From Streptomyces agglomeratus (GTDB lineage Bacteria > Actinomycetota > Actinomycetes > Streptomycetales > Streptomycetaceae), in the NCBI RefSeq assembly GCF_001746415.1, contig NZ_MEHJ01000001.1, forward strand, positions 5,958,501-6,022,500: a stretch of 64,000 nucleotides of DNA, in the 5' to 3' direction. The notes below the pieces were generated by a model. That model had not been told where the DNA came from and ran no database searches. It was given only the letters and a program-made list of their open reading frames with translations. Within the stretch, counting starts at the first letter, position 1, and the number at the start of each line of letters is the position of its first letter. The position numbers were made by a program, and so were the translations under genes. Positions 47,897 to 56,914 of the stretch are shown piece by piece.

Positions 47897-48844
47897 GTGA
47901 CGGCCGTCGAGTCCCGACCCGCAGGGGTCGCCTTGACTCACAGCCCGGGGGGCCATCGGCCGTTCGGAGCCCGGGTCAAAGCGTTCGTGGCACTGACCAA
48001 GCCTCGGATCATCGAACTGCTGCTGATCACCACCGTCCCGGTGATGTTCCTGGCCGAGCAGGGCGTTCCCGACCTGTGGCTGGTCCTGGTGACCTGCCTC
48101 GGCGGCTACCTGTCGGCCGGCGGTGCCAACGCGCTGAACATGTACATCGACCGCGACATCGACGCGCTGATGGACCGCACGTCGCAGCGGCCGCTCGTGA
48201 CCGGCATGGTCAGCCCCGCCGAATGCCTCGTCTTCGGCATCAGCCTGGCCGTGATCTCCACCCTGTGGTTCGGGCTGCTCGTCAACTGGCTGTCCGCCGC
48301 GCTCTCGCTCGGAGCGCTCCTCTTCTACGTCGTCGTCTACACGATGATCCTCAAGCGGCGCACCGCGCAGAACATCGTCTGGGGCGGCATCGCGGGCTGC
48401 CTGCCGGTCCTCATCGGCTGGTCCGCCGTCACGAACTCGATTTCCTGGGCCGCCGTCATCCTCTTCATGGTCATCTTCTTCTGGACGCCGCCGCACTACT
48501 GGCCGCTGTCGATGAAGGTGAAGGAGGACTACGCGCGGGTGGGCGTTCCCATGCTCCCCGTCATCGCCACCAACACGGTCGTGGCCCGCCAGATCGTCGC
48601 CTACAGCTGGGTGATGGTCGCCGTCTCGCTGCTGCTGACCCCGCTGGGCTACACCGGCTGGTTCTACACGACGGTCGCCGTCGTGGCCGGTGGCTGGTGG
48701 CTCAAGGAGGCGCACGGGCTCCAGGCCCGCGCGAAGGCCGGCGTGACCGGTGCCAAGCTCAAGGAAATGCGGCTGTTCCACTGGTCGATCACCTACGTCT
48801 CGCTGCTCTTCGTCGCCGTCGCGGTGGACCCCTTCCTTCGGTAG
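47897..48844 (+). CDS. ctaB: Protoheme IX farnesyltransferase (heme O synthase)
   Basis: The enzyme attaches a farnesyl chain to heme B to make heme O for cytochrome oxidase. The 315-residue UbiA-family membrane protein has about nine helices and the prenyl-diphosphate motifs [18 protein letters not shown] (near 85) and a second acidic loop. [19 protein letters not shown] marks the first helix. GTG 47897 follows AGGGG at 5 nt, giving a 35-residue N-terminal tail. The pairing with ctaA 1.6 kb downstream on the opposite strand is typical of actinobacteria. Confidence 0.95.
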   Translation: MTAVESRPAGVALTHSPGGHRPFGARVKAFVALTKPRIIELLLITTVPVMFLAEQGVPDLWLVLVTCLGGYLSAGGANALNMYIDRDIDALMDRTSQRPLVTGMVSPAECLVFGISLAVISTLWFGLLVNWLSAALSLGALLFYVVVYTMILKRRTAQNIVWGGIAGCLPVLIGWSAVTNSISWAAVILFMVIFFWTPPHYWPLSMKVKEDYARVGVPMLPVIATNTVVARQIVAYSWVMVAVSLLLTPLGYTGWFYTTVAVVAGGWWLKEAHGLQARAKAGVTGAKLKEMRLFHWSITYVSLLFVAVAVDPFLR

Positions 48845-48870
48845 TGACCAGCGCCGCGCGGACTGCTGTA

Positions 48871-48904
48871 GACCCCCGATCTACCCGTCGGTAGCATCGG
48901 GGTC
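48871..48904 (+). promoter_or_regulatory. Hairpin covering the ribosome-binding site of the next small gene
   Basis: GACCCC/GAT (48871-48880, one bulged C) pairs with ATCGGGGTC (48896-48904), and CTACC 48881-48885 pairs with GGTAG 48890-48894 around a CGTC loop, about 14 bp in all. The 3' arm contains GGGG 48899-48902, the only candidate ribosome-binding site for ATG 48905. It may act as ctaB terminator, translation control, or both. Confidence 0.55.
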
Positions 48905-49264
48905 ATGGCAGACACCAAGCAGGCAGAGCGCAAGGCGGCGAAGCTCGCCAAGGAGATCACCGCCTTCGCCAAGCGGCACGGCGGCGCCGAGGGACAGCTC
49001 GCGTACCTCGGCCAGATGGGCACCCGCATCGTGCTCGTCGGTGAGGACGGCGGCTGGGGCGACCTCGTCGCCCCGACCCACGCCGTCGCGCAGAACGCGG
49101 CCGAGAAGGCCGGGATCACCCTCCACGAGTCCTTCGACGGCGAGTTCGCCGCCAAGGTGCGCACGGGGCCGTACGAGTGGAGCCGGATGGCCGGCATTCA
49201 GGTCGGCGGCCCGTCCAACGGCCCGGCCGACACGCCCACGCCGAGCGCTCAGCCGTCCGCCTAG
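48905..49264 (+). CDS. Conserved hypothetical protein (119 aa)
   Basis: I do not recognise a named family. The 119-residue cytoplasmic protein begins with a Lys/Ala-rich helix (DTKQAERKAAKLAKEITAFAKRHGG). It continues with short strands (TRIVLVGEDGGWGDLVAP) and a helix/strand region (AVAQNAAEKAGITLHESFDGE), then ends in a Pro/Ser/Thr-rich tail. There is no signal peptide and no Cys. Coding potential is clear from third-position GC and compactness. It lies between the heme genes ctaB and ctaA, so a link to heme or oxidase assembly is possible but unproven. Translation may be limited by the hairpin immediately upstream. Confidence 0.75.
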   Translation: MADTKQAERKAAKLAKEITAFAKRHGGAEGQLAYLGQMGTRIVLVGEDGGWGDLVAPTHAVAQNAAEKAGITLHESFDGEFAAKVRTGPYEWSRMAGIQVGGPSNGPADTPTPSAQPSA

Positions 49265-49295
49265 CAACACCTGACGCGGGGGTCACCCGTTAGAA

Positions 49296-49320
49296 CCTGT
49301 GGAAGTACGTCCACCACAGG
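49296..49320 (+). promoter_or_regulatory. Hairpin at the ribosome-binding site of the amidohydrolase gene
   Basis: CCTGTGG (49296-49302) pairs with CCACAGG (49314-49320). An alternative stem is GTGGA 49299-49303 with TCCAC 49310-49314. The AGG at the end of the stem is part of AGGAG, the ribosome-binding site for ATG 49329. Confidence 0.4.
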
Positions 49321-49328
49321 AGCCCCGG

Positions 49329-50465
49329 ATGATCGAAACGCCTTCCCTGGTGGATCAGTACTGCCATGGAGTGCTCCGTACGGAGCTGGGTCTCGGCACC
49401 TTCGAGACCTACCTCGGCCGGACCCCCGCGCTGCCCGCACCCGGCACCACGTTCTTCGACACCCAGACGGGTTTCGCCGTACGCCGCTGGTGCCCGCCGC
49501 TGCTCGGCCTCGAACCGCACTGCCCGCCCGCCCACTACCTCGCGCGGCGCAGGGAGCTGGGCGTGGTGGAAACCGGCAGACGGCTGCTCAGAGGCAGCGG
49601 TATCTCCACCTATCTGGTGGACACCGGGCTGCCGGGCGACCTCACGGGGCCCGGTGAGATCGCGGCGGCCGGCGCCGCCGAGGCCCGCGAGATCGTGCGC
49701 CTGGAACTCCTCGCGGAACAGGTCGCCGACACCTCCGGCACCGTCGACGGCTTCCTCGCCAACCTCGCCGAGGCCGTGCACAGCGCGGCACGGTCCGCCG
49801 TGGCCTTCACCTCCGTGGCAGGCGTACGGCACGGACTCGCCCTCGCGCCGCATCCGCCGGGGCCAGGCGAGGTGCGGGGCGCGGTGGGGCGCTGGCTGGC
49901 CGGGCGCCGGGCCGGCGGCACACTCACCGATCCCGTGGTGCTGCGTCATCTGCTGTGGATCGCCGTCGCCTCCGGGCTGCCGCTGCAACTCCAGGCGGGA
50001 ACGGCCGGCCCCGGCCTGCGGATCGACCGTACCGATCCGATGCTGCTCACCGACTTCGCCGCCGCGACCGCGGGCCTCGGCACCGACCTGGTGCTGCTGC
50101 ACGGCTATCCGTACCACCGGCACGCCGCGCACCTCGCGAGCGTCTTCCCGCACGTGTACGCCGACCTCGGCCCCGCACTCGCGCACACCGGGGCGCGGGC
50201 GGCTGCCGTACTCGCCGAGATCCTTGAGCTGGCGCCCTTCGGCAAGCTGCTCTTCTCCAGCGGCGCCCGCGGACTGCCCGAGCTGCACGTGGTGGGAGCA
50301 CGGCTGTTCCGCGAGGCGCTGAGCAGGGTGCTCGGCGGGTGGGTCGGCGACGGTGCCTGGTCGCGGGTGGACGCCGAACGGGTCGCCGGGCTGATCGCGG
50401 CGGGCAACGCCCGCCGCGTCTACGGACTGGTGGACGGCTCCTCAGACGGTGGCGGACACCGCTGA
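49329..50465 (+). CDS. Amidohydrolase-family TIM-barrel protein
   Basis: This 378-residue protein resembles the amidohydrolase_2/metal-dependent hydrolase barrel. It has SLVDQYCHGVLR at the start where the family usually has the first HxH strand, LVLLHGYPYHRHAAHLASVFPHVYADLG near 250-280 and LLFSSGARGLPELH near 305. The first metal motif is reduced to a single H (DQYCHG), so catalytic competence is uncertain. Relatives include glutamine-synthetase-linked and nodulin-like hydrolases. ATG 49329 follows AGGAG. Its last 24 bp overlap the end of the convergent ctaA gene. The substrate is unknown. Confidence 0.7.
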   Translation: MIETPSLVDQYCHGVLRTELGLGTFETYLGRTPALPAPGTTFFDTQTGFAVRRWCPPLLGLEPHCPPAHYLARRRELGVVETGRRLLRGSGISTYLVDTGLPGDLTGPGEIAAAGAAEAREIVRLELLAEQVADTSGTVDGFLANLAEAVHSAARSAVAFTSVAGVRHGLALAPHPPGPGEVRGAVGRWLAGRRAGGTLTDPVVLRHLLWIAVASGLPLQLQAGTAGPGLRIDRTDPMLLTDFAAATAGLGTDLVLLHGYPYHRHAAHLASVFPHVYADLGPALAHTGARAAAVLAEILELAPFGKLLFSSGARGLPELHVVGARLFREALSRVLGGWVGDGAWSRVDAERVAGLIAAGNARRVYGLVDGSSDGGGHR

Positions 50466-51416
50466 GCCGGACTGGACGGGCACCGGGGCCGGGGCTTCGA
50501 GCGGGCGCTCGCGCAGGCTCAGGGCCAGGCGCACGACCGCGATCCACATCAGGGCCGAACCGAGCATGTGGGCGCCGACCAGGATCTCGGGGACCCCGGT
50601 GAAGAACTGGACGTAACCGATGCCGCCCTGCGCGAGCAGGACGATCAGCAGGTCGCGGGCGCGCGCCCGGGTGTCGTCCGGGGCGTCCACCACGCGCAGC
50701 ACCAGCCACATGGCGACGGCCAGCGCGCAGACGACCCAGGCGGCCGCGGCGTGCAGGTGGGCCGCGTCGGCCCAGTCCCACGGCATGCGCGGTACGTCGC
50801 TGCTGTCGCCGGCGTGCTTGCCGGAGCCGGTCACCGTCGTACCGAGGGTGATCAGCAGGCCCGAGGTGACGAGGAGGGCCCAGGACAGCTTCCGTACGGG
50901 GCGTGGGACGCGCGGGCGGGGCGCGGTGTCGCCCTCGCGGGTGCGCTGCCAGGTGATCACGGCCACCGTGAGCAGGGCGTTCGCCAGGAGGAAGTGACCG
51001 GCGACGGTCCAGGGGTTCAGCCCCGCCCAGACCGTGATGCCGCCGAGGACGGCGTTGCCCATCACGACCCAGAACTGGACCCAGCCGAGGCGGGTGAGAC
51101 CGCGCCGCCACGGCTTCGTGGAGCGCGCCGCGATGATCGCCCAGCCGACCGCCGCCGACAGGACGTACGTCAGCAGGCGGTTGCCGAACTCGATCGCGCC
51201 GTGGAGGCCCTGCTCGGGCGTCGCGAAGAGGCTGTCGTCGGTGCACTTGGGCCAGGTGTCGCAGCCGAGGCCGGAGCTGGTCAGGCGTACCGCACCACCG
51301 GTGACGATGATGAGGACGCTCATCACGACGGCGGAGAGCGCGGCGCGCCGGAGCGTACGGGGGGTGGGCGTCCAGCGCCGCGCGATGAGGGCGAGGGGGG
51401 TCAACACGGGAACCAT
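50442..51416 (-). CDS. ctaA: Heme A synthase (COX15/CtaA family)
   Basis: The enzyme oxidises heme O to heme A for aa3-type cytochrome oxidase. The membrane protein of about 324 residues has eight helices. LIIVTGGAVRLTSSGLGCDTWPKC marks the first helix and the conserved cysteine pair region, GLHGAIEFGNRLLTYVL carries a heme-ligand His, and the second half repeats the pattern (DAAHLHAAAAWVVCALA). ATG 51416 is favoured over the upstream TTG 51458, which lacks a ribosome-binding site. The 3' end overlaps the amidohydrolase gene by 24 bp in convergent orientation. The closing Pro/Ala-rich tail is variable. Confidence 0.92.
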   Translation of the reverse strand: MVPVLTPLALIARRWTPTPRTLRRAALSAVVMSVLIIVTGGAVRLTSSGLGCDTWPKCTDDSLFATPEQGLHGAIEFGNRLLTYVLSAAVGWAIIAARSTKPWRRGLTRLGWVQFWVVMGNAVLGGITVWAGLNPWTVAGHFLLANALLTVAVITWQRTREGDTAPRPRVPRPVRKLSWALLVTSGLLITLGTTVTGSGKHAGDSSDVPRMPWDWADAAHLHAAAAWVVCALAVAMWLVLRVVDAPDDTRARARDLLIVLLAQGGIGYVQFFTGVPEILVGAHMLGSALMWIAVVRLALSLRERPLEAPAPVPVQSGSAVSATV

Positions 51417-51499
51417 CGTAGGACGGGGCTTGTGCAGGAATTCACGAGGGGGGCCCAAACGGGGCGTATCTCACTGCCCGCGCCGGCCGCCGGCCCGTC

Positions 51500-52285
51500 T
51501 CACTCCCAGCGGAAGAAGCGGGCCGCCGCGCCGAGCCCCAGGACCGCCCACACCGAGAGGATTCCGAGCGCCCCCCACGGGACGGCCGCGCCGTGCTGGA
51601 GCACGTCGCGCAGGCCGTCCGACAGGGCCGAGATCGGCAGCAGCCCGAGGACCGCCTGGGCCGCGTCCGGGAACTTGTCGAGCGGCACGATCACGCCGCC
51701 GCCCACCAGGAGCAGCAGGAAGACGAGGTTGGCGGCGGCCAGCGTCGCCTCCGCCTTGAGCGTGCCGGCCATCAGCAGGCCGAGGCCCGAGAAAGCCGCC
51801 GTACCGAGAACGAGGAGGAGAAGGACGGAGAACGGGCTGCCGTGCGGGGACCAGCCGAGGCCGAACGCGATCACCGTCAGCAGGACGACCTGGAGCACCT
51901 CGGTCACCAGAACCGACAGCGTCTTCGCCGTCATCAGTGCCCAGCGGGGCAGGGGAGAGGTGCACAGCAGCTTCAGCACGCCGTACCGGCGCTCGAATCC
52001 CGTCGCGATGGCCTGCCCGGTGAACGCGGTGGACATGACGGCCAGCGCGAGGATGCCGGGGGCCAGGAAGTCGACGGCCTCGCCGGAGCCGCCCGCCGTC
52101 TCCACGGGCACGGTGATGATGTCGACGGCCGAGAACAGCACCAGCAGCAGCGCCGGGATGATCACCGTGAGCAGGAGCTGCTCGCCGTTGCGCAGCAGCA
52201 TCTTCGTCTCGAAGAGGGTCTGCGCCGTGATCATCCGGAGCAGCGGTGCCGCTCCGGGCCGGGGTGTGTACGTACCGGTGCTCAT
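51500..52285 (-). CDS. ABC-2 type transporter permease
   Basis: This 261-residue protein has six helices (LLLTVIIPALLLVLFS, FLAPGILALAVMSTAF, VVLLTVIAFGLGW, VLLLLVLGTAAFSGLGLLMA, LVFLLLLVGGGVIVPL and a last helix). The layout matches DrrB-like ABC-2 exporters. It overlaps the ATPase gene by 4 bp (ATGA) and forms a two-gene unit. Location beside the heme and suf genes is conserved in actinobacteria, but the substrate is unknown. Confidence 0.9.
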   Translation of the reverse strand: MSTGTYTPRPGAAPLLRMITAQTLFETKMLLRNGEQLLLTVIIPALLLVLFSAVDIITVPVETAGGSGEAVDFLAPGILALAVMSTAFTGQAIATGFERRYGVLKLLCTSPLPRWALMTAKTLSVLVTEVLQVVLLTVIAFGLGWSPHGSPFSVLLLLVLGTAAFSGLGLLMAGTLKAEATLAAANLVFLLLLVGGGVIVPLDKFPDAAQAVLGLLPISALSDGLRDVLQHGAAVPWGALGILSVWAVLGLGAAARFFRWE

Positions 52286-53217
52286 GAACGGAGGTCCTTA
52301 CCGGTCAGTTCGAGAAAGACGTCCTCCAGGGAGTGCCGTTCGACGGAGATGCCGTCCGGCATCACGCCGTGCTGGGCGCACCAGGAGGTGACGGTGGCCA
52401 GCAGCTGCGGGTCGACCTTGCCGGTGATCCGGTACGTCCCGGGCGTCAGCTCCGCCGCGAGGGTGTCCGTGGGCAGCGCCTTGAGCAGGGACGCGATGTC
52501 GAGGCCGGGGCGCCCGGTGAAGCGCAGGGTGTTCTCGGCGCCGCCCCGGCACAGCTCTTCGGGGCTGCCCTGGGCGATCACCTTGCCGCCGTCGATGATG
52601 GCGACGTCGTCCGCGAGCTGCTCGGCCTCGTCCATGAAGTGGGTGGTGAGGACGACGGTGACGCCGTCGGTGCGCAGCTCGCGTACGAGGTCCCAGGTGG
52701 ACCGGCGGGCCTGCGGGTCGAGGCCCGCGGTCGCCTCGTCCAGGAAGACCAGTTCGGGACGGCCGACGACGGCCATCGCCAGTGCGAGCCGCTGCTGCTG
52801 TCCCCCGGAGAGCCGCCGGTACGCCGTACGGCCGCAGCCGCCGAGCCCGAGGCGCTCGACGAGCGCGTCCACGTCCAGCGGGTGGGCGTGGAGCTTCGCC
52901 ACGTGGCGCAGCATCTCGTCGGCCCGGGCCCCCGAGTACACGCCACCCGATTGGAGCATCACCCCGATACGGGGGCGCAGCTCGGCCGCGTCGGCGACCG
53001 GATCGAGACCGAGTACGCGGACCGTCCCGGCGTCCGGCCTGCGGTAGCCCTCGCAGGTCTCGACGGTGGTGGTCTTGCCGGCCCCGTTGGGGCCGAGGAC
53101 GGCGGTGACCGCGCCCGGGCGGACGTCCAGGTCGAGGCCGTCGACCGCGGTCCTGGTTCCGTACCGCTTGACCAGTCCTGTGACCCGGACGGCGACCTCG
53201 GCGGTCTCGCTTCTCAT
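52282..53217 (-). CDS. ABC transporter ATP-binding protein (DrrA-like)
   Basis: This 311-residue ATPase has Walker A GPNGAGKTTT near residue 40, signature LSGGQQQR near 137, Walker B LVFLDEATAGLD, H-loop TTHFMDEAEQLADD and a C-terminal accessory domain (DGISVERHSLEDVFLELTGKDL) typical of DrrA-type exporters. It is divergent from sufR across a 259-bp region, which contains a TTAGGT-GT-ACCTAA dyad. It functions with the downstream ABC-2 permease. Confidence 0.93.
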   Translation of the reverse strand: MRSETAEVAVRVTGLVKRYGTRTAVDGLDLDVRPGAVTAVLGPNGAGKTTTVETCEGYRRPDAGTVRVLGLDPVADAAELRPRIGVMLQSGGVYSGARADEMLRHVAKLHAHPLDVDALVERLGLGGCGRTAYRRLSGGQQQRLALAMAVVGRPELVFLDEATAGLDPQARRSTWDLVRELRTDGVTVVLTTHFMDEAEQLADDVAIIDGGKVIAQGSPEELCRGGAENTLRFTGRPGLDIASLLKALPTDTLAAELTPGTYRITGKVDPQLLATVTSWCAQHGVMPDGISVERHSLEDVFLELTGKDLRS

Positions 53218-53390
53218 GCCAGGAAGTCTAGGGAGGGTGCCGGCGGCGGTGGCCGGGGGCTCCGGTCAAGGAGGGAAAGCGCCTGGTCAACCAGGGCGTA
53301 GTGCCGGAAAAGTCCCTTCCGTTCCCACCGTGACCGTGGGCGGCCGACGGTCGTCCGCCGACTCGGGTCTGATCGTTTCCGCAGGTCAAG

Positions 53391-53404
53391 TTAGGTGTAC
53401 CTAA
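53391..53404. promoter_or_regulatory. Iron-box-like dyad TTAGGT-GT-ACCTAA
   Basis: The half-sites TTAGGT and ACCTAA are exactly those of the 19-bp DmdR1/IdeR iron box, but they are separated by 2 bp instead of 7. It lies between the ABC exporter and sufR, 73 bp before the sufR start. It may be a shortened DtxR-family site or an unrelated operator. Confidence 0.4.
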
Positions 53405-53463
53405 GTGATGCAGCCCACCGGAGCTTGATCAGGACGCGGGTTGTCACGCTCCGGCGAATTACG

Positions 53464-53477
53464 CAACAATGACGTTG
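53464..53477 (+). promoter_or_regulatory. SufR operator CAAC-N6-GTTG
   Basis: CAAC 53464-53467, six bases, then GTTG 53474-53477. This is the palindrome I recall being reported for SufR in Streptomyces avermitilis. Its last base is the first base of the sufR GTG start, so a bound repressor would cover the transcription start. No ribosome-binding site precedes the GTG, which fits a leaderless or near-leaderless mRNA. Confidence 0.7.
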
Positions 53478-54247
53478 TGAAATACGGTGTGAGTTCGACT
53501 GAGCCTCCCCAGGAGGAGCTCGCGACCGGTGAGCGCTCGACGCGCAACCGGATCGCGCGGTCAGTCCTGGACCACGGCCCGTCCACCGCCGCCGATCTCG
53601 CGAAGCGCCTCGGGCTCACCCAGGCCGCCGTCCGCCGCCACCTCGACTCGCTCGTCGCCGAAAACGTCGTCGAGCCCCGCGAGCAGCGCGTGTACGGGAC
53701 CAGGACCAGGGGCAGGCCCGCCAAGGTCTTCGCGCTCACCGACTGCGGCAGGGACGCCTTCGACCAGTCCTACGACAAGCTCGCGGCCGACGCCCTGCAC
53801 TGGATCTCCCAGGCGGCCGGCGGCGGCGAGAAGGGCGAGGCGGCGGTCGCCGCGTTCGCCCGCGCCCGGTTCGCCGCCCAGGCCGGGGCGTACCGGGAGA
53901 CGGTCGAGGCCGCACCGCCCGAGGAGCGGACCGAGGCGCTTGCCAGGGCCTTGTCCGCCGACGGGTACGCTGCTACGGCGCGTAACGCACCGGTCGGAGA
54001 GCAGCTCTGCCAGCACCACTGCCCGGTCGCCCATGTCGCCGAGCAGTATCCGCAGCTGTGCGAGGCGGAGACCGAGTTCTTCTCCGAACTGCTCGGAACA
54101 CATGTGCAGCGTCTGGCCACCATCGCCCACGGCGACGGGGTGTGCACGACGTTCATTCCGCGCGGCTCCAGCGGCAGCAGCACAGGCCAGACCACACGTT
54201 CAGCATCTTCATCTTCTGCAAGTACGGCCGGGAGGAACCCCGCATGA
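53477..54247 (+). CDS. sufR: Fe-S cluster-sensing repressor SufR
   Basis: SufR represses the suf operon when it carries an Fe-S cluster. The 256-residue protein has a winged helix-turn-helix ([25 protein letters not shown], about 36-60) and wing ([17 protein letters not shown]). The candidate ligand cysteines are C178, C182 and C195 (CX3CX12C), with C223 (DGVCTTF) as a possible fourth. A Ser/Thr/Gly-rich tail of about 28 residues follows the conserved end. GTG 53477 overlaps the CAAC-N6-GTTG operator. It overlaps sufB by 4 bp (ATGA), so regulator and operon are cotranscribed and self-controlled. Confidence 0.93.
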   Translation: MKYGVSSTEPPQEELATGERSTRNRIARSVLDHGPSTAADLAKRLGLTQAAVRRHLDSLVAENVVEPREQRVYGTRTRGRPAKVFALTDCGRDAFDQSYDKLAADALHWISQAAGGGEKGEAAVAAFARARFAAQAGAYRETVEAAPPEERTEALARALSADGYAATARNAPVGEQLCQHHCPVAHVAEQYPQLCEAETEFFSELLGTHVQRLATIAHGDGVCTTFIPRGSSGSSTGQTTRSASSSSASTAGRNPA

Positions 54248-55665
54248 CTCTCCCCACGGAGACTGCCCACCCCGAACTCGAGGGCCTGGGTACGTACGAA
54301 TTCGGCTGGGCCGACTCCGACACGGCAGGCGCCACGGCCAAGCGCGGCCTCTCCGAGGAGGTCGTCCGCGACATCTCGGCGAAGAAGAACGAGCCCGAGT
54401 GGATGCTGAAGCTGCGGCTGAAGGGTCTCAAGCTGTTCGGCAAGAAGCCCATGCCGAGCTGGGGCGCCGACCTGTCGGGCATCGACTTCGACAACATCAA
54501 GTACTTCGTGCGCTCCACGGAGAAGCAGGCGGAGTCCTGGGAGGACCTGCCCGAGGACATCAAGAACACGTACGACAAGCTCGGCATCCCCGAGGCGGAG
54601 AAGCAGCGCCTCGTCGCCGGTGTCGCGGCCCAGTACGAGTCCGAGGTCGTCTACCACCAGATCCGTGAGGACCTGGAGGAGCAGGGCGTCATCTTCCTCG
54701 ACACGGACACCGCGCTGAAGGAGCACCCGGAGCTCTTCCAGGAGTACTTCGGCACGGTCATCCCGGTCGGAGACAACAAGTTCGCCTCGCTGAACTCGGC
54801 CGTGTGGTCCGGCGGCTCGTTCATCTACGTACCCAAGGGTGTGCACGTCGACATCCCGCTCCAGGCCTACTTCCGCATCAACACGGAGAACATGGGCCAG
54901 TTCGAGCGGACGCTGATCATCGTCGACGAGGACGCGTACGTCCACTACGTCGAGGGATGCACCGCCCCGATCTACTCCTCCGACTCGCTGCACAGCGCCG
55001 TCGTGGAGATCATCGTCAAGAAGGGCGGCCGCTGCCGCTACACGACCATCCAGAACTGGTCGAACAACGTCTACAACCTGGTCACCAAGCGCGCCGTGGC
55101 GTACGAGGGCGCGACCATGGAGTGGGTCGACGGCAACATCGGCTCCAAGGTGACGATGAAGTACCCGGCCGTCTACCTGATGGGCGAGCACGCCAAGGGC
55201 GAGACGCTGTCGATCGCCTTCGCGGGCGAGGGCCAGCACCAGGACGCCGGCTCCAAGATGGTCCACATGGCGCCGAACACGTCCTCCAACATCGTCTCCA
55301 AGTCGGTGGCGCGAGGCGGCGGCCGGACCTCCTACCGCGGTCTCGTCGAGATCGGCGAGGGCGCCGCGGGCTCGAAGTCCAACGTGCTCTGCGACGCGCT
55401 GCTCGTCGACACGATCTCCCGCTCGGACACGTACCCGTACGTCGACGTGCGCGAGGACGACGTGTCCATGGGCCACGAGGCGACCGTCTCCAAGGTCTCC
55501 GAGGACCAGCTCTTCTACCTGATGAGCCGCGGCATGACCGAGTTCGAGGCCATGGCGATGATCGTGCGCGGCTTCGTCGAGCCGATCGCCAAGGAGCTGC
55601 CGATGGAGTACGCGCTGGAGCTCAACCGGCTGATCGAGCTTCAGATGGAGGGCTCGGTCGGCTAA
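54244..55665 (+). CDS. sufB: Fe-S cluster assembly protein SufB
   Basis: SufB is the scaffold subunit of the SufBC2D complex. The 473-residue protein shows the conserved beta-helix core ([86 protein letters not shown]) and the C-terminal [25 protein letters not shown] shared with SufD. Cysteines in EGC, RC and LCD are candidates for cluster assembly. ATG 54244 overlaps the sufR stop. Confidence 0.97.
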   Translation: MTLPTETAHPELEGLGTYEFGWADSDTAGATAKRGLSEEVVRDISAKKNEPEWMLKLRLKGLKLFGKKPMPSWGADLSGIDFDNIKYFVRSTEKQAESWEDLPEDIKNTYDKLGIPEAEKQRLVAGVAAQYESEVVYHQIREDLEEQGVIFLDTDTALKEHPELFQEYFGTVIPVGDNKFASLNSAVWSGGSFIYVPKGVHVDIPLQAYFRINTENMGQFERTLIIVDEDAYVHYVEGCTAPIYSSDSLHSAVVEIIVKKGGRCRYTTIQNWSNNVYNLVTKRAVAYEGATMEWVDGNIGSKVTMKYPAVYLMGEHAKGETLSIAFAGEGQHQDAGSKMVHMAPNTSSNIVSKSVARGGGRTSYRGLVEIGEGAAGSKSNVLCDALLVDTISRSDTYPYVDVREDDVSMGHEATVSKVSEDQLFYLMSRGMTEFEAMAMIVRGFVEPIAKELPMEYALELNRLIELQMEGSVG

Positions 55666-55735
55666 GGCCGCAAGGCCGCCGTCCCGCCCCGCAGCGACAG
55701 ATTCCTTGACCCAGAGAGAGAGCACTACGACAGCC

Positions 55736-56914
55736 ATGGCTGAGGCTCAGAACATTCCGGTGGGTTCCACGACCGCCGGGTCCATCGCGGTGGCCGCCGA
55801 GTCCACCGTCGCCACGCGCATGAGCGCCCCGCCGTCCTTCGACGTGGCGGACTTCCCCGTGCCGCACGGCCGCGAGGAGGAGTGGCGCTTCACGCCGCTG
55901 GAGCGCCTGCGCGGGCTGCACGACGGCACCGCGGAGTCCGGCGGCGTACTCACCGTCGACGTGAGCGCCCCCGAGGGCGTCACCGTCGAGACGGTGGACC
56001 GCTCCGACGCGCGGCCCGGCAAGGCCGGCACCCCGGTGGACCGCGTGGCCGCTCAGGCGTACAGCTCCTTCGAGAAGGCCTCGGTCGTCTCGGTGCCCAA
56101 GGAAGCCGTACTGACCGAGCCCATCCGGATCGCCGTCCACGGCCAGGGCGGCACCGCCTACGGCCACCAGGTCGTCGAGCTGGGTGCCTTCGCCGAGGCT
56201 GTCGTCGTCATCGACCACACCGGTGACGCCGTGCTCGCCGCCAACGTCGACTTCGTCGTCGGCGACGGCGCGAAGCTGACCGTCGTGTCCGTCCAGGACT
56301 GGGACGACACGGCCGTACACGTCTCGCAGCACAACGCGCTGATCGGCCGCGACGCCTCCTTCAAGTCGGTCGTGGTGACCTTCGGCGGCGACCTGGTACG
56401 CCTCAGCCCCCAGGTGCAGTACGCCGGAACCGGCGGCGAGGCCGAGCTCTTCGGCCTGTACTTCACCGACGCGGGCCAGCACCAGGAGCACCGCCTCCTG
56501 GTCGACCACAACACCCCGCACTGCAAGTCGAACGTCGCCTACAAGGGCGCGCTCCAGGGCGACGGCGCGCACGCCGTGTGGATCGGCGACGTGCTGATCC
56601 AGGCCGCCGCCGAAGGCACGGACACGTACGAGATGAACCGCAACCTCGTCCTCACGGACGGCGCGCGCGTCGACTCGGTGCCGAACCTGGAGATCGAGAC
56701 CGGCGAGATCGCCGGCGCCGGCCACGCCTCGGCGACCGGCCGCTTCGACGACGAGCAGCTCTTCTACCTCATGTCGCGCGGTATCCCGGCCGACGAGGCC
56801 CGCCGTCTCGTCGTCCGCGGCTTCTTCGCGGAGCTCGTCCAGCAGATCGGTCTGCCCGACGTCGAGGAACGCCTCCTCGCCAAGATCGACGCGGAGCTGG
56901 AGGCGTCCGTCTGA
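55736..56914 (+). CDS. sufD: Fe-S cluster assembly protein SufD
   Basis: This 392-residue paralogue of SufB forms the SufBD heterodimer. It shows FPVPHGREEEWRFTPLERL near residue 45, a central beta-helix (LYFTDAGQHQEHRLLVDHNTPHCKSNVAYKGAL) and the C-terminal [32 protein letters not shown] 55736 gives MAEAQNIPVG; a TTG at 55706 is possible but has no better signal. It follows sufB by 70 bp. It touches the ferredoxin gene by one base (TGATG). Confidence 0.95.
   Translation: MAEAQNIPVGSTTAGSIAVAAESTVATRMSAPPSFDVADFPVPHGREEEWRFTPLERLRGLHDGTAESGGVLTVDVSAPEGVTVETVDRSDARPGKAGTPVDRVAAQAYSSFEKASVVSVPKEAVLTEPIRIAVHGQGGTAYGHQVVELGAFAEAVVVIDHTGDAVLAANVDFVVGDGAKLTVVSVQDWDDTAVHVSQHNALIGRDASFKSVVVTFGGDLVRLSPQVQYAGTGGEAELFGLYFTDAGQHQEHRLLVDHNTPHCKSNVAYKGALQGDGAHAVWIGDVLIQAAAEGTDTYEMNRNLVLTDGARVDSVPNLEIETGEIAGAGHASATGRFDDEQLFYLMSRGIPADEARRLVVRGFFAELVQQIGLPDVEERLLAKIDAELEASV

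Noticed and set aside
44541..47900. 1119-residue + strand frame across tal and tkt
   Set aside because: Antisense shadow of two well-recognised enzymes.
53385..53410. Canonical 19-bp DmdR1/IdeR iron box
   Set aside because: Half-sites match but the spacing is 2 bp instead of 7, so the canonical assignment is not supported; kept as a separate finding.
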